Source: Chlamydomonas reinhardtii (lineage: Eukaryota > Chlorophyta > Chlorophyceae > Chlamydomonadales > Chlamydomonadaceae). Taken from it: DNA of 64,000 nucleotides. Location: NCBI RefSeq assembly GCF_000002595.2, contig NC_057010.1:3829764-3893763 (forward strand). Direction: 5' to 3'. The notes beneath the pieces are model-generated. The model made no database searches and had not been told where the DNA came from. It worked only from the letters and a program-made list of their open reading frames with translations. The position numbers and the translations under genes are program-made. Positions within the stretch are counted from its first letter, which is position 1; the number at the start of each line of letters is the position of its first letter. Below are positions 33,951 to 45,684 of the stretch, piece by piece.

Positions 33951-36172
33951 ATGAAACCAGTACGTACCCATGCTGCTGGCGAGAGCCTGGCAGCCTACAG
34001 GTGAGTGCCGGAAACTGTGCGCGTTCGCCTTCACGAGCCGCGACCCACCTTTGCAAACGAGCCTGCGGCAATCATATTTGCCTTGCCGTGGCGTGTGGGG
34101 CCTAGTGATGCGAGTCTGAACGTGCTTTCCGTTTCGGCTTGGCAGCAGGGAGGTTCCTGTTGCGCCGCTCGGAGCTCCACCTCGCGTTCAGAGGTAAGAG
34201 GCGCGAGCTTCTGGCAGTCGCGTTGACTGCGGGCAACAGCGTTGACTTGCCTGCTGGCGTTGCTGGACTTGCTTCATACATTCGTGCCATCCATCCTCGG
34301 GCGTGTCCATGCCCGAATCTTGTCAAGGAGGCGCCGCATCTGAGATCTCTGATGCAAGCATAAATCACAGATCGGGCTGCTGGGGCTGGTCCATGCATCT
34401 GCGTCAGGCACGCCCGTTAGCATCCTGTTGGCATTTGCGAAAGGGATGCGCGCTTTCCAACCATTTTGCGCCTCTTCCTACGGCCCCAGGATTCTGTCAT
34501 ACAAGGTTCGCTACCAGCCGGATGGCCCGAGCTCTCCAACTCGCAGCACGCAGCCGCAGGCACGGGTGCCACCCGTGCCGCAGCCCCTCGTCACCCTCTC
34601 GTGAGTGCCGTCCTCCCCATCCATGCGCAATTATCTGCCCAGTCCTCCCTGTACTCCCTCATGCGCAGTTGTCGGGCCCACGAGCCCTGCCAAACCCCTT
34701 CATATCAAATGCTTAGATAGCGCCCTTAGTTTACTGTGCGTGTAACCGTGTAATCTCATCAGCAGTACTTTATTTCCCGCCCGCATGTCCCACGACGCCA
34801 CGCATGCAGGCTAGAGGAACTGGACGAGGAGATGGGCATCCTCAAGCGTGCCGAATTTATACGCAACTACAACCACGACGTCCGTGCCTACGACGTCTAC
34901 GAGCGCAAGCACTCGAGCGTGCGCAACCTGTGCAGCGACGCCTTCGAGGCCGCCGCCACCAACCCGGACCTGCCGGTGCCGCCCGGGAGTGTGCCCATGC
35001 ACCTCTGCTGGGGCGTCTTCATGCGCCGGGCCACCACACCCCAGCAGCGCGGCTGGCACCTGCAGGAGGGCCCCGCCGCGCCCGACAGCCGCCGCCAGCA
35101 GTGGGAGCAGGAGCGGGAGCGGGAGCCTGAGCGGGAGCGGGAGCGCGAGCGGGAGCGGGAGCGCACCGCAGCTGCTTCTGCCGGGTGCCGCCCGGCGTGG
35201 CAGGCGCTGTGCATGCACCTCCGCGCCACTGCCGCAGCAGCGGCGGGCCGTCCCCGTGTGCCGCCGCCGCCGCCTGGCTTCGAAAGCGTTGTGCACCGCA
35301 TACCGCTGGCCGCGCCCGGCTGCGGCTCTGCCGCTGCGGCGGGCCCCCGTGTGCCGCGACCTCCTCCTGGCTTCGAGGACGTCGCGGCCCGCATGCCGCT
35401 GGTCACGCCCGGCTGCGGCTCTGCCGCTGCGGCGGGCCCCCGTGTGCCGCGACCTCCTCCTGGCTTCGAGGACGTCGCGGCCCGCATGCCGCTGGTCACG
35501 CCCGGCTGCGGCTCTGCCGCTGCGGCGGGCCCCCGTGTGCCGCGACCTCCTCCTGGCTTCGAGGACGTCGCGGCCCGCATGCCGCTGGTCACGCCCGGCT
35601 GCGGCTCTGCCGCTGCGGCGGGCCCCCGTGTGCCGCGTCCTCCTCCTGGCTTCGAGGACGTCGCGGCCCGCATGCCGCTGGCGGCGCCCGGCACCGGGTG
35701 CCCGCAATGGGAGTCGCTGTGCATGCATCTCCGCGTCACTGCCGCGGCAGCGGCAGGCCAGCCCCGTGTGCCGCCGCCGCCGCCGCCGGGGTTTGAGAAC
35801 GTCGTCGCGCCTCGCACCGCTGCAGCTGCTCCTTCCTCATGCGGCACAGGCAGCAGCACGGGTGGCGCTGGCAGCAGCAGCCGCGGTGACGCCAGCAGCG
35901 ACGACGACCAGCAGGACAACAGCATTACTTGGGGCAGCTCGACGAACACGGACACGGACACGGATATGGACAACACGCCTGCGGCGGAGGCGGCGGAGGT
36001 GGCGGAGGCGGCGGAGACGGCGAAGTTCGGAGGCGTGGCGGCGGCGGTGGAGGAGGACGAGGTGGGGGAGACGCAGCAGTCCAAGAACCGCCGCCACCGG
36101 CGGTCCGGGAGCCGGCGGCGTGGCGGGCGGCGGCAGCAGTGGAGGCAGCAGCCACGCACTGTGCTGCTGTGA
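33951..36172 (+). CDS. Gene X copy C, unknown protein
   Basis: Exons 33951-34000, 34149-34193, 34490-34600 and 34810-36172; 522 aa, same phases as copy B. Differences from B are mostly substitutions and in-frame changes (KRAEFIRNYNHDVRAYD, an extra Ser in NLCSDAF, a shorter Glu/Arg run), so the frame has been kept. The 31-residue units here carry LVTPGCGS at the junction instead of LAAPGCGS, which means the minisatellite was re-amplified separately in each copy. Because both full copies stay open over more than 500 codons while flanks collect frameshifting indels, the gene is probably under selection. Function unknown. Confidence 0.74.
35296..35690 (+). repeat. 93-bp coding minisatellite in gene X copy C (four units)
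   Basis: Four units with a shared GGTCACGCC junction variant absent from copy B. Confidence 0.9.
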
Positions 36173-37309
36173 GGCGGGGTTGCGGCTATGATGAGGCTCT
36201 TGGGCTCGTGCTCTTTGTGAAAGATTACGGTATGCGCGTTCATGCGGTATGCTCACGATTGTTCTTTCTTCTTACGTGCGTGCATTGGGTTTTGCATTGC
36301 GCTTCGGGATGGAGCTCTGCCAACAGTGCTAAGTACCCTAGCTAGTGGTACCCTAGTGGGGCCGCAAGGTCCTTATCTGCCTTGCTGGCTCATCCGCACA
36401 GGGTGGGCAGCCCTTGGCACTTGATTGGTGGTGATCCGTGCTTGTGATTGCATTTGGATTTGGGGATTGCACTGGGGGTGTGGGATTTGCATTGATGACA
36501 ATGATGTGTTAAAAGCTTAGATCACATGAACAGAGACTTCGCTTGGATTGAGGGGCACCCGATAAGCCAGCGTAGAGGCTCGTCTCGGAGAAAACTCAAG
36601 GAAGTACTTGGGACTTGCCGTGTGTGATCATGCTCACCCGCTGAGGCGGTCACCAACGCACACATGCCGCCGATGTCAACAGGCGAGTTGCTCCGCAAGC
36701 CCTCCCGACCGCCGTACGTGTGCACACGCGCAACAGATAGACACGTGCAGCAGCGTGCGCGGCTTCTAGTCCTAGGGTCCTGTGACCAGCCCACAAACAC
36801 ATCAACCAACCGCAGTGCGCCGACCCCGTGGCGTGCCATGCCGTGCCGTGCCGCACGGCAGTCAACAGGCAGCAGGCCACTTTGACGCAGCATGTGACCC
36901 TCAACGCAATACGGTATACTTTCGCAGATGCTCCTATGCGTGGCTACAGCAAGCCTCAGCAGTTGTCGCAGCTGTCGCAAACCTGCCCTGCGCCTGCGCC
37001 TGCTCCACGCATGAATGCCCATGCCAAAGCCGCATCAACGCCGCCCGCACACCACACACGTCAGCAACCCAACCTGCTGCGCAACTCCGCCATCCATCAC
37101 CCCAGCTATCCCAACCGCACATGCCAAGCCCCCGCCCCCAGCCAACAGAGCACCCACACACTCCTCCGCCCAGCTGCTGTGCGCCCGTGCCCCGCGCTTC
37201 CTGCCGGCGGCCGTGCGCCCACACCACCTCCCGCCCCGGACTCGACCGTGCCGCCACACGTGCGTGTCAAACCCAGCCTCAGACCCCACGCCTTCCCCCT
37301 AGCTGCCCG
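36173..37309. other. Convergent intergenic region between gene X and the CWF19-like gene
   Basis: The 3' ends of both genes face each other. AT-richer at first (36230-36530), then Pro-coding-looking low-complexity sequence without a supportable gene. The same interval occurs at 21867-22979 and 29085-30213. Confidence 0.5.
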
Positions 37310-40300
37310 CTACTCCTCCCCCGCCATTATGTCGTACGGCTTGAACAGCTGCTTGAACCGCTCCACGCGGCCCGCCTCCTCCTCCGGCGTGAGCGCGCAG
37401 GCCTTCCAAGACGCCCGCTCCGGCGCCCCAGCCAGGTCCGCAAGCACCTCGCGCCCCAGAGCCATGGGCCAGCGCTCGCCTGGCAGGATGGCGGAATGGA
37501 GGAGTTGGAGGCATTGAATAGCTGAGTTCAAGGAGGGGGTGCAGGTCTAGGCATGATTGTTAGGAAGGCGACGGAGGGGTTTGTGGCGGCACATGCACAC
37601 GCGCACCTGGGCTCTACACGAGCACTGCACTGCCCCGCCCCATCCCTGCCACAGCCGCGCCCGTCACACACGCGCCCACCCCTGCCACCCAGCCCCTCAC
37701 CCACCCCCACCCCCACCACTAGCACCCCCACCCCCACTAGCACCCCCCCCCCCCACCTGCCCCCGCCTGCCCCCGCCGCCTGCCCCCTCCCCTCCCCCCT
37801 ACCTCTCATGAGCGGGCGCACCAGCCGCGAGCCGTCCGGCAGCAGCGCCATGAAGTACTCGCTGTCCGGCCCACCCACCTGCAGTGGCAGCAACATTAGC
37901 AACAGCAGCACCGCACAGTCGTGACGCACCGGTGACACGTCAGTGACACACGTCAGAAACACACCAAGGACACACGTCAGTGACACACCAGTGACACACA
38001 CACACCATCATGACCATCAGTGATAGCAGTGACGGCGAGAAGAAGACCGGGAAGCTCAAACCCCCTGCTGCCTGACTGTGTGCGCCACTCACCGCCGTCT
38101 TGAGCTGCTTCAGGAGCTCGTCCGGCCCGGTGCCACGTGGCGGCGCGGGGATGTGTTCGAGCTGGTAGCCGGCGGCGGCGGCGGCGGAGCGGAACGCCTC
38201 GCCGGCGCGTCTGCATGCGGCGGTGCGCGGGCGCAGGGGTGGGTCGCTGGCACCCACACGGCCATACCCCTTCCCCAACACTCCCCCAGTCTGCCCAGAC
38301 TGCCCTGCCCCGCCACTTGCATGCTGCCATTCCGCTGCTCAACCTCCCCCTCAACCCGCCGCCTCGAACACCTCCCCTATACACGTATCTACACACGTAT
38401 CTGGCCATACCCAGTATGCCTTGCCCTGCTGCGCGCTTGCTTCCATTCAACCTGCCCCGTCCCCAGCCCCCCGTTTCCTTACGGGATTGGTTCAAAGTTA
38501 ACCCCCACCCTCCGCACCCCGCTCCGCACCCCGCCCTGCCACCCCGCCCCGCCCCCGCCGCCCGCGCCCGCGCGCACCTACCTCCCCGCCTCGGGCGTGA
38601 CCCCCAGCACGTTTATGTGGCAGTGGTTCCCGCCCTTGTTGCGCAGGGACAGGTGCCGCTCGAACGCCACCAGCTCCCGGCCCAGGCTGGCGTACAGCGA
38701 GCGCAGCGCCGACACGTAGCTGCGCGTACGAACGTACGAACGTGCAGGGCAGGGCAGGGCAGGGCAGGGCGCGGGGCGGGAAGGGCGCAGGGCGTGGGTG
38801 CAGAGTACCGTATCATGCTCAGGGCTGGCATGTACAGGCGTGTGCAGGTGCTCAGGTGGATGCTAGTGTCACCACGTGCACTGCCCCGCCACTGCCATTG
38901 CGCCCACCCTGGGCCTGCACCCTCGTGTGGCTTCCCTCCCTGAGCTGGCGCCTGGCGGGACCTGCCCTACGGCCCACCGACGGCCACGACCACATGAACG
39001 AGACTGAAGGCCACTACTGGCGCGCTCGTGTCGCATTTTCGTGACTGGGTGGGCTTTCTGATGATGATGCGGGACCGGGCACACAACCGTCCCGCCCTCC
39101 CACCCTCCCTCCCTTCCTCCCCGCAGCCGCAGCCGCCCCCCGCTACGACTTAACTTCTTAATGAATCATGAATGTAACCCCCCCGCCGCCGCCGGCCCCC
39201 GGCCTCACCGCTCCACCTCGGCGAAGCAGCCGGGCGACAGCGCCACGGAGCAGGGGTGGTGGTCGATGGGCACCAGCAGCACGTGCTCGGCGGTGATCTG
39301 GCCCTTGTCCAGCGCCAGGTACACCTGCGGGCGGGGGGGCAAGGATTGGTACAGAGAAGGTGCGGAGGCAGCGGGCGGAGATAAGCCAATGGAGTATGGC
39401 AAAGGAAGTCAAGTGCGCAGGGGGCGGAGGGGTGGCACTCCAGGGCAGACTGCAAGGACTCGTCGGCCCGCCTGGTGCTCGCACCTAATCGCTATCTGTG
39501 CTGATTTCTACGTCTGGGAGTAATGGTGAAAGCACTACCCTCGCCCGCCCCCTCTAACCCACCTCCTCGCCCACACTTGCGACCAGCTCTGTGTCCGCCG
39601 CCACACTGCCCAGACAGAACCAGCAGCCGTCCACGGGCTTGCCCGCAACGACCGCCTCGCCGCCGCCGCCGCCACCGGCGCCCTCGGCATCGCGCGCATG
39701 CCGGCCCATGCCCGCAGTGCCTGTGGTGAGGCCGTCATGATGCCACAGGCCATGGGGGAAGGCGGGGAGTGGGGAGGGGATTCGGCATGCAAACAGTTAG
39801 CCCCGCATCACATCACATCACATCACCTGCTCTCACGGCGCCAATCTTGGCCAAGCAGCCGGCCCCCCATCCCAACACATCACCTAAACCCAACAGCACG
39901 GAGCCCTCACCCCCTCAAGCCACATCACAGGCCCCGCACCCCAGCACGCCGCGGGCTGGCTGGTTCTATTGGGTCTCGGGCTAGCCCGGGCCTCCGGACT
40001 TGGCCATCCCCACTCGTTGCGGTCCTGATGGTATCTACCTCCCCCCCCACACATTTCTTCCCCCAACACACCCACACACACCTCGTGCGCCAACCCACAC
40101 ACCTCTCCATACACACACGCGCCCGCTCACCCGCTGTGGACGGCTCCACCACCACCTGCCGCCCGCCCATGTCTGTGTCGTGCAGCCGCAGCGCCCGCTC
40201 CGCGCCCTCGCGCGCCTCGAACTGCACGTGCGTAAAGTGCTGCACGCGCCCGTCGCGCGCGTTGGTGCCGCGCCACACGTTCACCACCTGAGAGCACACG

Positions 40301-43300
40301 GAGACAACGACACACACGTACACACACACAGTAAGTAAGTAACACTTGCTAAGTTGGGGACGGGGACGGCGTCTGGACGGGCTTTCGTTTCGTATTTTTA
40401 ACACACACACACAGCAGTATGGTTGTGGGCGCGTTGGGTGTGGATGCGAGTGGATGCGAGTGGATGCGGAAGCCCCTGTGCGCCCCTGAAACCCACACGC
40501 CGCCCCCTTCCCCAACCTCCGTCCCAATTACAATCTCGTCCCATCATACGCCCATACCACAGCAACCCCCATTTCCTGTCTATCCCCATTAGTCCCCAGC
40601 AGTCCCTGTCCCATCCCCATTAGCCCCCGGCAGTCCTTACCCATCCCCAATATCCGGAAACCATGGGCACTATCTCCCCAGCCCCTACGTGAATCAAGCT
40701 GCCCCAAGCCCCCGCCGCCCGCACCGCCGCCCGCACCTTGCCGGCCTGCGCGAAGAACGCCACGATCTCCGGCTCCCCCGCCGCCCACGGCAGGTTCTTG
40801 ACCACCACTGTGCTCCAGGGATCGCGTGGCACGTCAGCCCGGCCCGCAATGGCCTGCGGCGCGGCTGCGGCCTCGCGGCGCGGCTTCTTGGCAGCGCCGC
40901 CCGGGCCCACGCCGCTCCACCGGTTGAAGTCGGAGGGCGCGGTCTGTCGAGGGAGGGAGAGGGGGAGGGAGGGGCAGCCGTGGAGGCCGAGCGGAATGAA
41001 TAGTTAGGGGGCGAGTGCGTCAGTGCATCCCCCGATGCCGGTAGCTGGCGTCAGCTGGATGGCTAAGGGAGCTCGCCAGCTCTCCTGCACTGCCGTAGTG
41101 ACGCCACATCGCAGGCGGGACGGGACCCCGCACATCCATCTGAACACCCTTGTCGTGCCTGCGGACCGGCGAGTAACGTGCGGTGCCCCGCGGCCCCTGC
41201 AGATGAGAAGGGCGGTCAGAGCTCCATGGCCCGGGAGGGCTACGACGCGGACGGCAAGTCCATTGTGGCGACGGCTATGGGTGAGTGTCGCTCCGGGGTG
41301 GTTGGGGCTTCAACATCACAACTCCTAATGTGTGTAACAGCAGCCACTGTCCGCTAATCCCGACCACTGCCACTACCACAGGCAGTATGAAGCGGATCAA
41401 TGACGGGCGGCCACACCTGGGGGAGTTCACCCTGACCTGCAAGGGCTGCGAGCAGGAGCTGCCCGTCAGGAAGGTGACGCCGCACCTCAAGTCCTGGGAC
41501 ACTGGTGCCAACACCTTCAAGAAGACCGTGCTCTTCCGTTTCAAGTGCAACAAGTGCACAAAGTTCGCCACGTACTCCTTCCCCAGGGAGAAGGCGCTGG
41601 AGCACCTGCTGGAGTACGTGGCGAACTTTGTGCACTTGTTGCACTTGAAACGGAAGAGCACGGTCTTCTTGAAGGTGTTGGAACCATTGTCCCAGGACTT
41701 GAGGTGCGGCATCACCTTCCTGACGGGCAGCTCCTGCTCGCAGCCCTTGCAGGTCAAGGTGAACTCCCCCAGGTGTGGCCGCCCGTCATTGATCCGCTTC
41801 ATACTGCCTGTAGTAGTGGCAGTGGTCGGGCAGTGGCAGTCGCCAGACCCCCGCACGCACCCCGCCCCCTCTACCATCGCTTGCAACTGTCGCCTGTGCC
41901 TGTGCTCCGCTAGTCTGGCTTGGGTTGGTTTAGTTGGGCCGGTATTTACGAGCCCCGCCAGGAGGCTTTCCCAAACATCCTTGCAACCCCAAACACACAC
42001 ACACACACACACACACAGCCCCGCGCACCAGCTCGTCCTGGTCCCTCTTGGCCTGCCTCAGCTCGAAGGGCGAGGGCGTGCACCCCTCCGGCACCGCCCC
42101 CAGCGCCTCCGGCTCCAGGGCGGAGGCGGGCGTCAGACCCAGCGCGTGCAGCGACTTGGCCTTGGCTGCAGACGGAGGGGCGGAAGGGGGGGGAGATGGA
42201 TGGCCGATCATGGAGACGGAGTGGCGAATAAAGAGCAGATATCCGGCGGGTGGGGAGGGCGTGTAGGAGCAGGCGGAGCCAAGGGAGCCGGGAGAAAGGA
42301 CTTGGGCGCGTGTTGGCCCTCCTCCATTGCGCCACTCCCAGTCCTGCCGACACATCCCAGGCGCACCAAACCCCGAACCCTTCCCAGGGAGTAGGGAGCG
42401 AGTCATGCACCCCATCTGCCGCCCCCCTCACCCACGCCCCACCCACCGCGCCCCATCCACCACGCCCTATCCGCCCACCCCCATCACCCCCCCCCCTCAC
42501 CCCCGCCGCCCCCCTCACCTGGGTGTGCCATGGGCGCAAGCCCCACGAATCGTGTCACCCGCTGCCCCGCGCCCAAGTCCCGGTGGCTGAAGGGCGGCCG
42601 CGCGTAGGCCAGCTGCTCGCCGCCCGCGATGTGGTATCGCGGCCGCGCCAGCGCCACCAGCTCCGACACGATGTTGGAACCCGAGGAGGCGGCGCGGTAG
42701 CCTGGGACGGGTGGGGAGGAGGAGGGGGGAGGGGAGGGAGGGGAGGGCAGGTGAGGGAGGGAGGGTGGCTTTGTGCGGTTCCGACGTGCTGCACACTGGG
42801 CACACACGCCCCTGCTCGTAGCCCCCGGGCCGCAGCCGCCCGTAGCCGGCACGCGCACAACCTTGGCCCAACGCCTGGCCACGCAAAAGCTGCCCCCAAC
42901 TACGACATCCCTTGTGCCCTTTTAACACAGAAACACACGCTCACACACATACACGCACGCACACACACACACACACACACGCACGCACGCACACACACAC
43001 ACACACGCACACGCACAACACACACACGCACACGCACATGCACACACATGCACATGGCAATACAACGCTCGGTAGCGGTAAGTATCAGCAAGTAACTCTG
43101 AGGAGCTCTCGCGCGATAGATTCCGTTTCTTACGCAAGCCCACGCACCCACGCCTCCACGCACCCACGCCTCCACGCACCCACGCCCCCCCTCCTGGCCC
43201 TCCACCCCCCAGCCCTCCCGCCCCCGGCCCTCCCGGCCAACGCACCTGCCGGCAGCTCGCCCTGCAGCCCTGTGGTGAGGCCGCGCGGCCACTCGCAGGT

Positions 43301-43710
43301 GAGCAGCACGTCCACCTCGCCCTCCAGCGCCTTGAGCTGGGACTGAGGGGGGGGGAGGCGGAGGGAGCGGGTGGATGGGGGAGGGGTTAACTCTGAATCG
43401 ATTCCTTATGGAACAGGAGGGGAGGGGGAGCAGGCGGAGGAGGAGGGGCAGGCGTGGGGCACGTGAGCTGGCGTGTACAGGGGCCGCACCGAACGCAACA
43501 GCCGCGTGCGTTTGCGCAGGCGCGTGTACCATATGTCCCCCGGAGGGAGGGGGGCCACGCAAGCCCTGGCCTCCACACACCCTACCCACACGCTGTCCTC
43601 TTCATCCCCTCAATCCCCTCCACGCCTTGCCCCCCCCCCCCACCGTCCTAGCGTTCCTACCTCTCGTCTCGGACAGGCCACACAAGGCAACGCCCCCGCC
43701 ACTTCACCCC

Positions 43711-43757
<47 letters not shown>

Positions 43758-44931
43758 GGAATTGTTCCGTTTGTTTATGTTTAACACACACACGCACACA
43801 CCTTGAGGAGCCCCACGTCGTCGGGTGTGTAGTGGCGGCACACGGGGGTGGGCGGCGGCGCCTCGCCGCGGCCCGTGAACACGGCGTGGTTGTAGGTGCC
43901 GTCCAGGAAGGCCACGTTCAGGCCGTTCACCACCGTCTGCGAGAGCAGATTTGTTTGTGTACGTGTGTGTTCGGTGTGTGATGAGTGTGCAGTTAAACAT
44001 GTATGTGTAATTGGTGGTGGTGGTGGTGGTGGTGGTGGTGGTGGTGGCGATGATTGCACAACGGCACGCGAAGCCTGCCGCATAGCAGCTCCGCACCGCA
44101 CTCCCTAACTTCCACACAGTTGCACCCCCGCACCCGGGTACCGTACATCCGTACGCAGGCCCAGACTCGCAGCCACCTTCGCACTGCCCGCGCCCGCGCC
44201 GCAGCGGCACCCACCACGCCTGAGCGGCCCAGGTATTTAAGTGGCGCCTTGGCGGCCGGCAGCGCCTCCACAATAGCGTGACTGCCCGCACCTGCCCGTG
44301 TGAAATCATGAGAGCGCCGGCGGTGGGCGGCGGGGGAAGAGGGAAGGTTCAGCTCCAGACCCCACGGAACTGAGACGCATGAATTGGAGCCAGCCCACAA
44401 AGCGCGGAGGAGGAGATGATGTGGGTGCTGTGCCCGAAACCATTGAAGCACGCGTGGGGTATGTGGAGCGCAGGGGGAGGTTCGCGGCCGCCAACGTCGT
44501 TCTCCCACTCCAATAGCAGTCCGGCAGCCCCAGAACCATGGGCGGCTGGTTGCACCGCTTGCGGAGCTGCTCACCGAAGCCCCCGATGAAGTAGGTGGGA
44601 ACGGGGATGGGCCCCTGGCCCGTCACGTACGCCACGAGCGCATCGTTGGGCTCGTCGGTGTCGGCGCCGGGCCCTACACGCACGCAGCAAGTCCGAAGAT
44701 GGCGCCAGTTCCAATCGTGTCGGCGGCGAGGGAGCGCCCTGACCCAAGCGACATGCCGTCACGGCATTGCGCTACCTTTATGTTACTTTAGACCTGCTTA
44801 CCGAAGAACTGGCCCACGCAGAAGAGCGCCTCGAACGGGCCATTCTTTTTATTTACCGTCTCCACCTTCTTGAAGAGCCCTGGCAGATCCCCCTCAACTG
44901 CCCCTGAGAATAGGACTTTGGCTGCGGCCAT
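37310..44931 (-). CDS. CWF19L: CWF19-like protein (CwfJ family) with an inserted RRM
   Basis: Fifteen exons: 44931-44802, 44673-44575, 44291-44215, 43936-43802, 43342-43246, 42701-42519, 42165-42017, 40943-40737, 40287-40131, 39720-39563, 39324-39209, 38719-38582, 38210-38093, 37878-37803 and 37479-37310; 669 aa, all phases consistent. The N terminus matches the CWF19L1 phosphoesterase-like domain (AKVLFSGAVEGDLPGLF, FEALFCVGQFFG, VPTYFIGGFG, GLNVAFLDGTYN, VDVLLTCEWPRGL). Residues about 330-410 form an RRM (RNP2-like VVVKNLPW; HFTHVQFEAREGAERAL). CwfJ-C1 follows (CWFCLGS, AEHVLLVPIDHHP, NHCHINVL), then CwfJ-C2 (GPDSEYFMALLPDG, GREVLADL, FKPYD). Relatives act with late spliceosomes and intron-lariat debranching in the nucleus. 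The RRM between the halves is unusual for animal CWF19L1. Exons 12-15 are also present twice to the left as truncated copies. Confidence 0.93.
39143..39184 (+). repeat. Motif-2 copy next to the CWF19-like exon 11 donor
   Basis: CTACGACTTAACTTCTTAAT, then AATCATGAATGTAACCCC; 24 bases from exon 11, inverted relative to the gene. Units A and B lack it at the matching place. Confidence 0.8.
41203..41610 (+). pseudogene. Captured host-gene exons inside a CWF19-like intron
   Basis: On the strand opposite the host gene, 41203-41280 (after a CCTGCAG acceptor, ending at a GTGAGT donor) reads EKGGQSSMAREGYDADGKSI. 41382 onward (after CCACAG) continues in phase with SMKRINDGRPHLGEFTLTC, then KGC, FRFKCNKCTKFATYSF and EKALEHLLEY. 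Two C-x2-C pairs suggest a zinc-binding fold; the family is not recognised. The first part of the second exon forms one arm of a palindrome, so the fragment looks copied from elsewhere and then partly inverted. Confidence 0.6.
41359..41830. repeat. Palindrome: 220-bp inverted repeat with 32-bp spacer
   Basis: 41359-41578 and 41611-41830 are near-perfect reverse complements; both strands read GSMKRINDGRPHLGEFTLTC. The whole lies in the 1,073-base intron 40944-42016 of the CWF19-like gene. Confidence 0.92.
41924..41956 (+). repeat. Motif-1 copy in the CWF19-like intron 7
   Basis: Diverged form TTTAGTTGGGCCGGTATTTA followed by CGAGCCCC; 60 bases from the exon 7 donor, inverted relative to the minus-strand gene. 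Confidence 0.6.
42931..43055. repeat. (CA)n microsatellite in a CWF19-like intron
   Basis: CA repeats interrupted by GC, within the intron 42702-43245. Confidence 0.95.
43712..43754. repeat. (CA)n microsatellite near a CWF19-like donor
   Basis: Uninterrupted CA just before exon 4 (low edge 43802) on the plus strand, i.e. (GT)n after the donor of the minus-strand gene. Confidence 0.95.
44012..44046. repeat. (GGT)n trinucleotide repeat in a CWF19-like intron
   Basis: Eleven to twelve GGT units in the intron 43937-44214. Confidence 0.95.
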
Positions 44932-45684
44932 GCCTGCCGCAGCTTCGCTCGTGAAGCAAAGTCAGAAAGTGCAGTCTGCGTAATGGGCTCGTTAAATGAA
45001 GCCTAAAGATACATGTATAAATGTAATGAAGTAGGGTACTCCCGAAACTTCAAATGCGTCCTGTGAATCCAGTCGCCCGCCGATGGGCTGCATGGGAGTC
45101 AACGACCAGAGTCGGAGAAATTCTGCCACTGGCGCGTAATACAGCTACTTCACTTGACTGACTTACATATACTTTATTGATAGTATCTGACTAGAGCTCT
45201 CATGCCGCGATGGACGTGAACCGTCACTGAATTCCGAAGGGCCACGCAGTCGCGGCGACGCGCTAAAGGGTGAGTGACAGCCCGTAAGCAACAACCGTAA
45301 ACATGAAGTACTAACGCATGGACGCTGGCAATGCTCGGTCCTACGCGTGCGCTACACCCGGGTTAGCTACAGGCGAAGCTCCCAGTCGCGTAGCCCTTTC
45401 GTAGCTGCTGCTTGTTGAGAAAACCGGCCCATCAAATGAGTTCTTATAACCGCAAGTACCAACTGTAAGGTTTACTGTCGCGGTGTCGCGGTGCACTTCG
45501 GCTCTGGTGCGCAGGTCGGCACGATGTCCGCGTCGGGCGGTCCAAAACCAAAAGGCCCAGAGCGCCTGCAGCTGGCGTTCCAAGAAATATACGCAGCCGA
45601 TCTTGGACCCTGGCCAAGCTATGGTGGGTTGGGTTGCTAATCGTGCTAGCGCTACTCGGGGCACATGCCGTCCTGCCAGGCCGC
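44932..45684. promoter_or_regulatory. Divergent region between the CWF19-like gene and the 2,379-aa gene
   Basis: 753 bases, less GC-rich than the flanking exons. No discrete site is recognised. The 5' UTRs of both genes should lie here. Confidence 0.45.

Larger units (their letters stand above)
32015..39210. repeat. Tandem segmental duplication, unit C (joins the full CWF19-like gene)
   Basis: Same order as unit B: 5' flank, gene X, CWF19-like exons 15-12. At 39205-39210 the repeat ends and the unique CWF19-like exon 11 begins, so this unit carries the ancestral right border. Confidence 0.9.

Noticed and set aside
41285-42394. 369-codon open frame across the palindrome
   Set aside because: The second half is only the antisense of the first arm and the rest is antisense to CWF19-like exon 7; only the exon-like part was kept.
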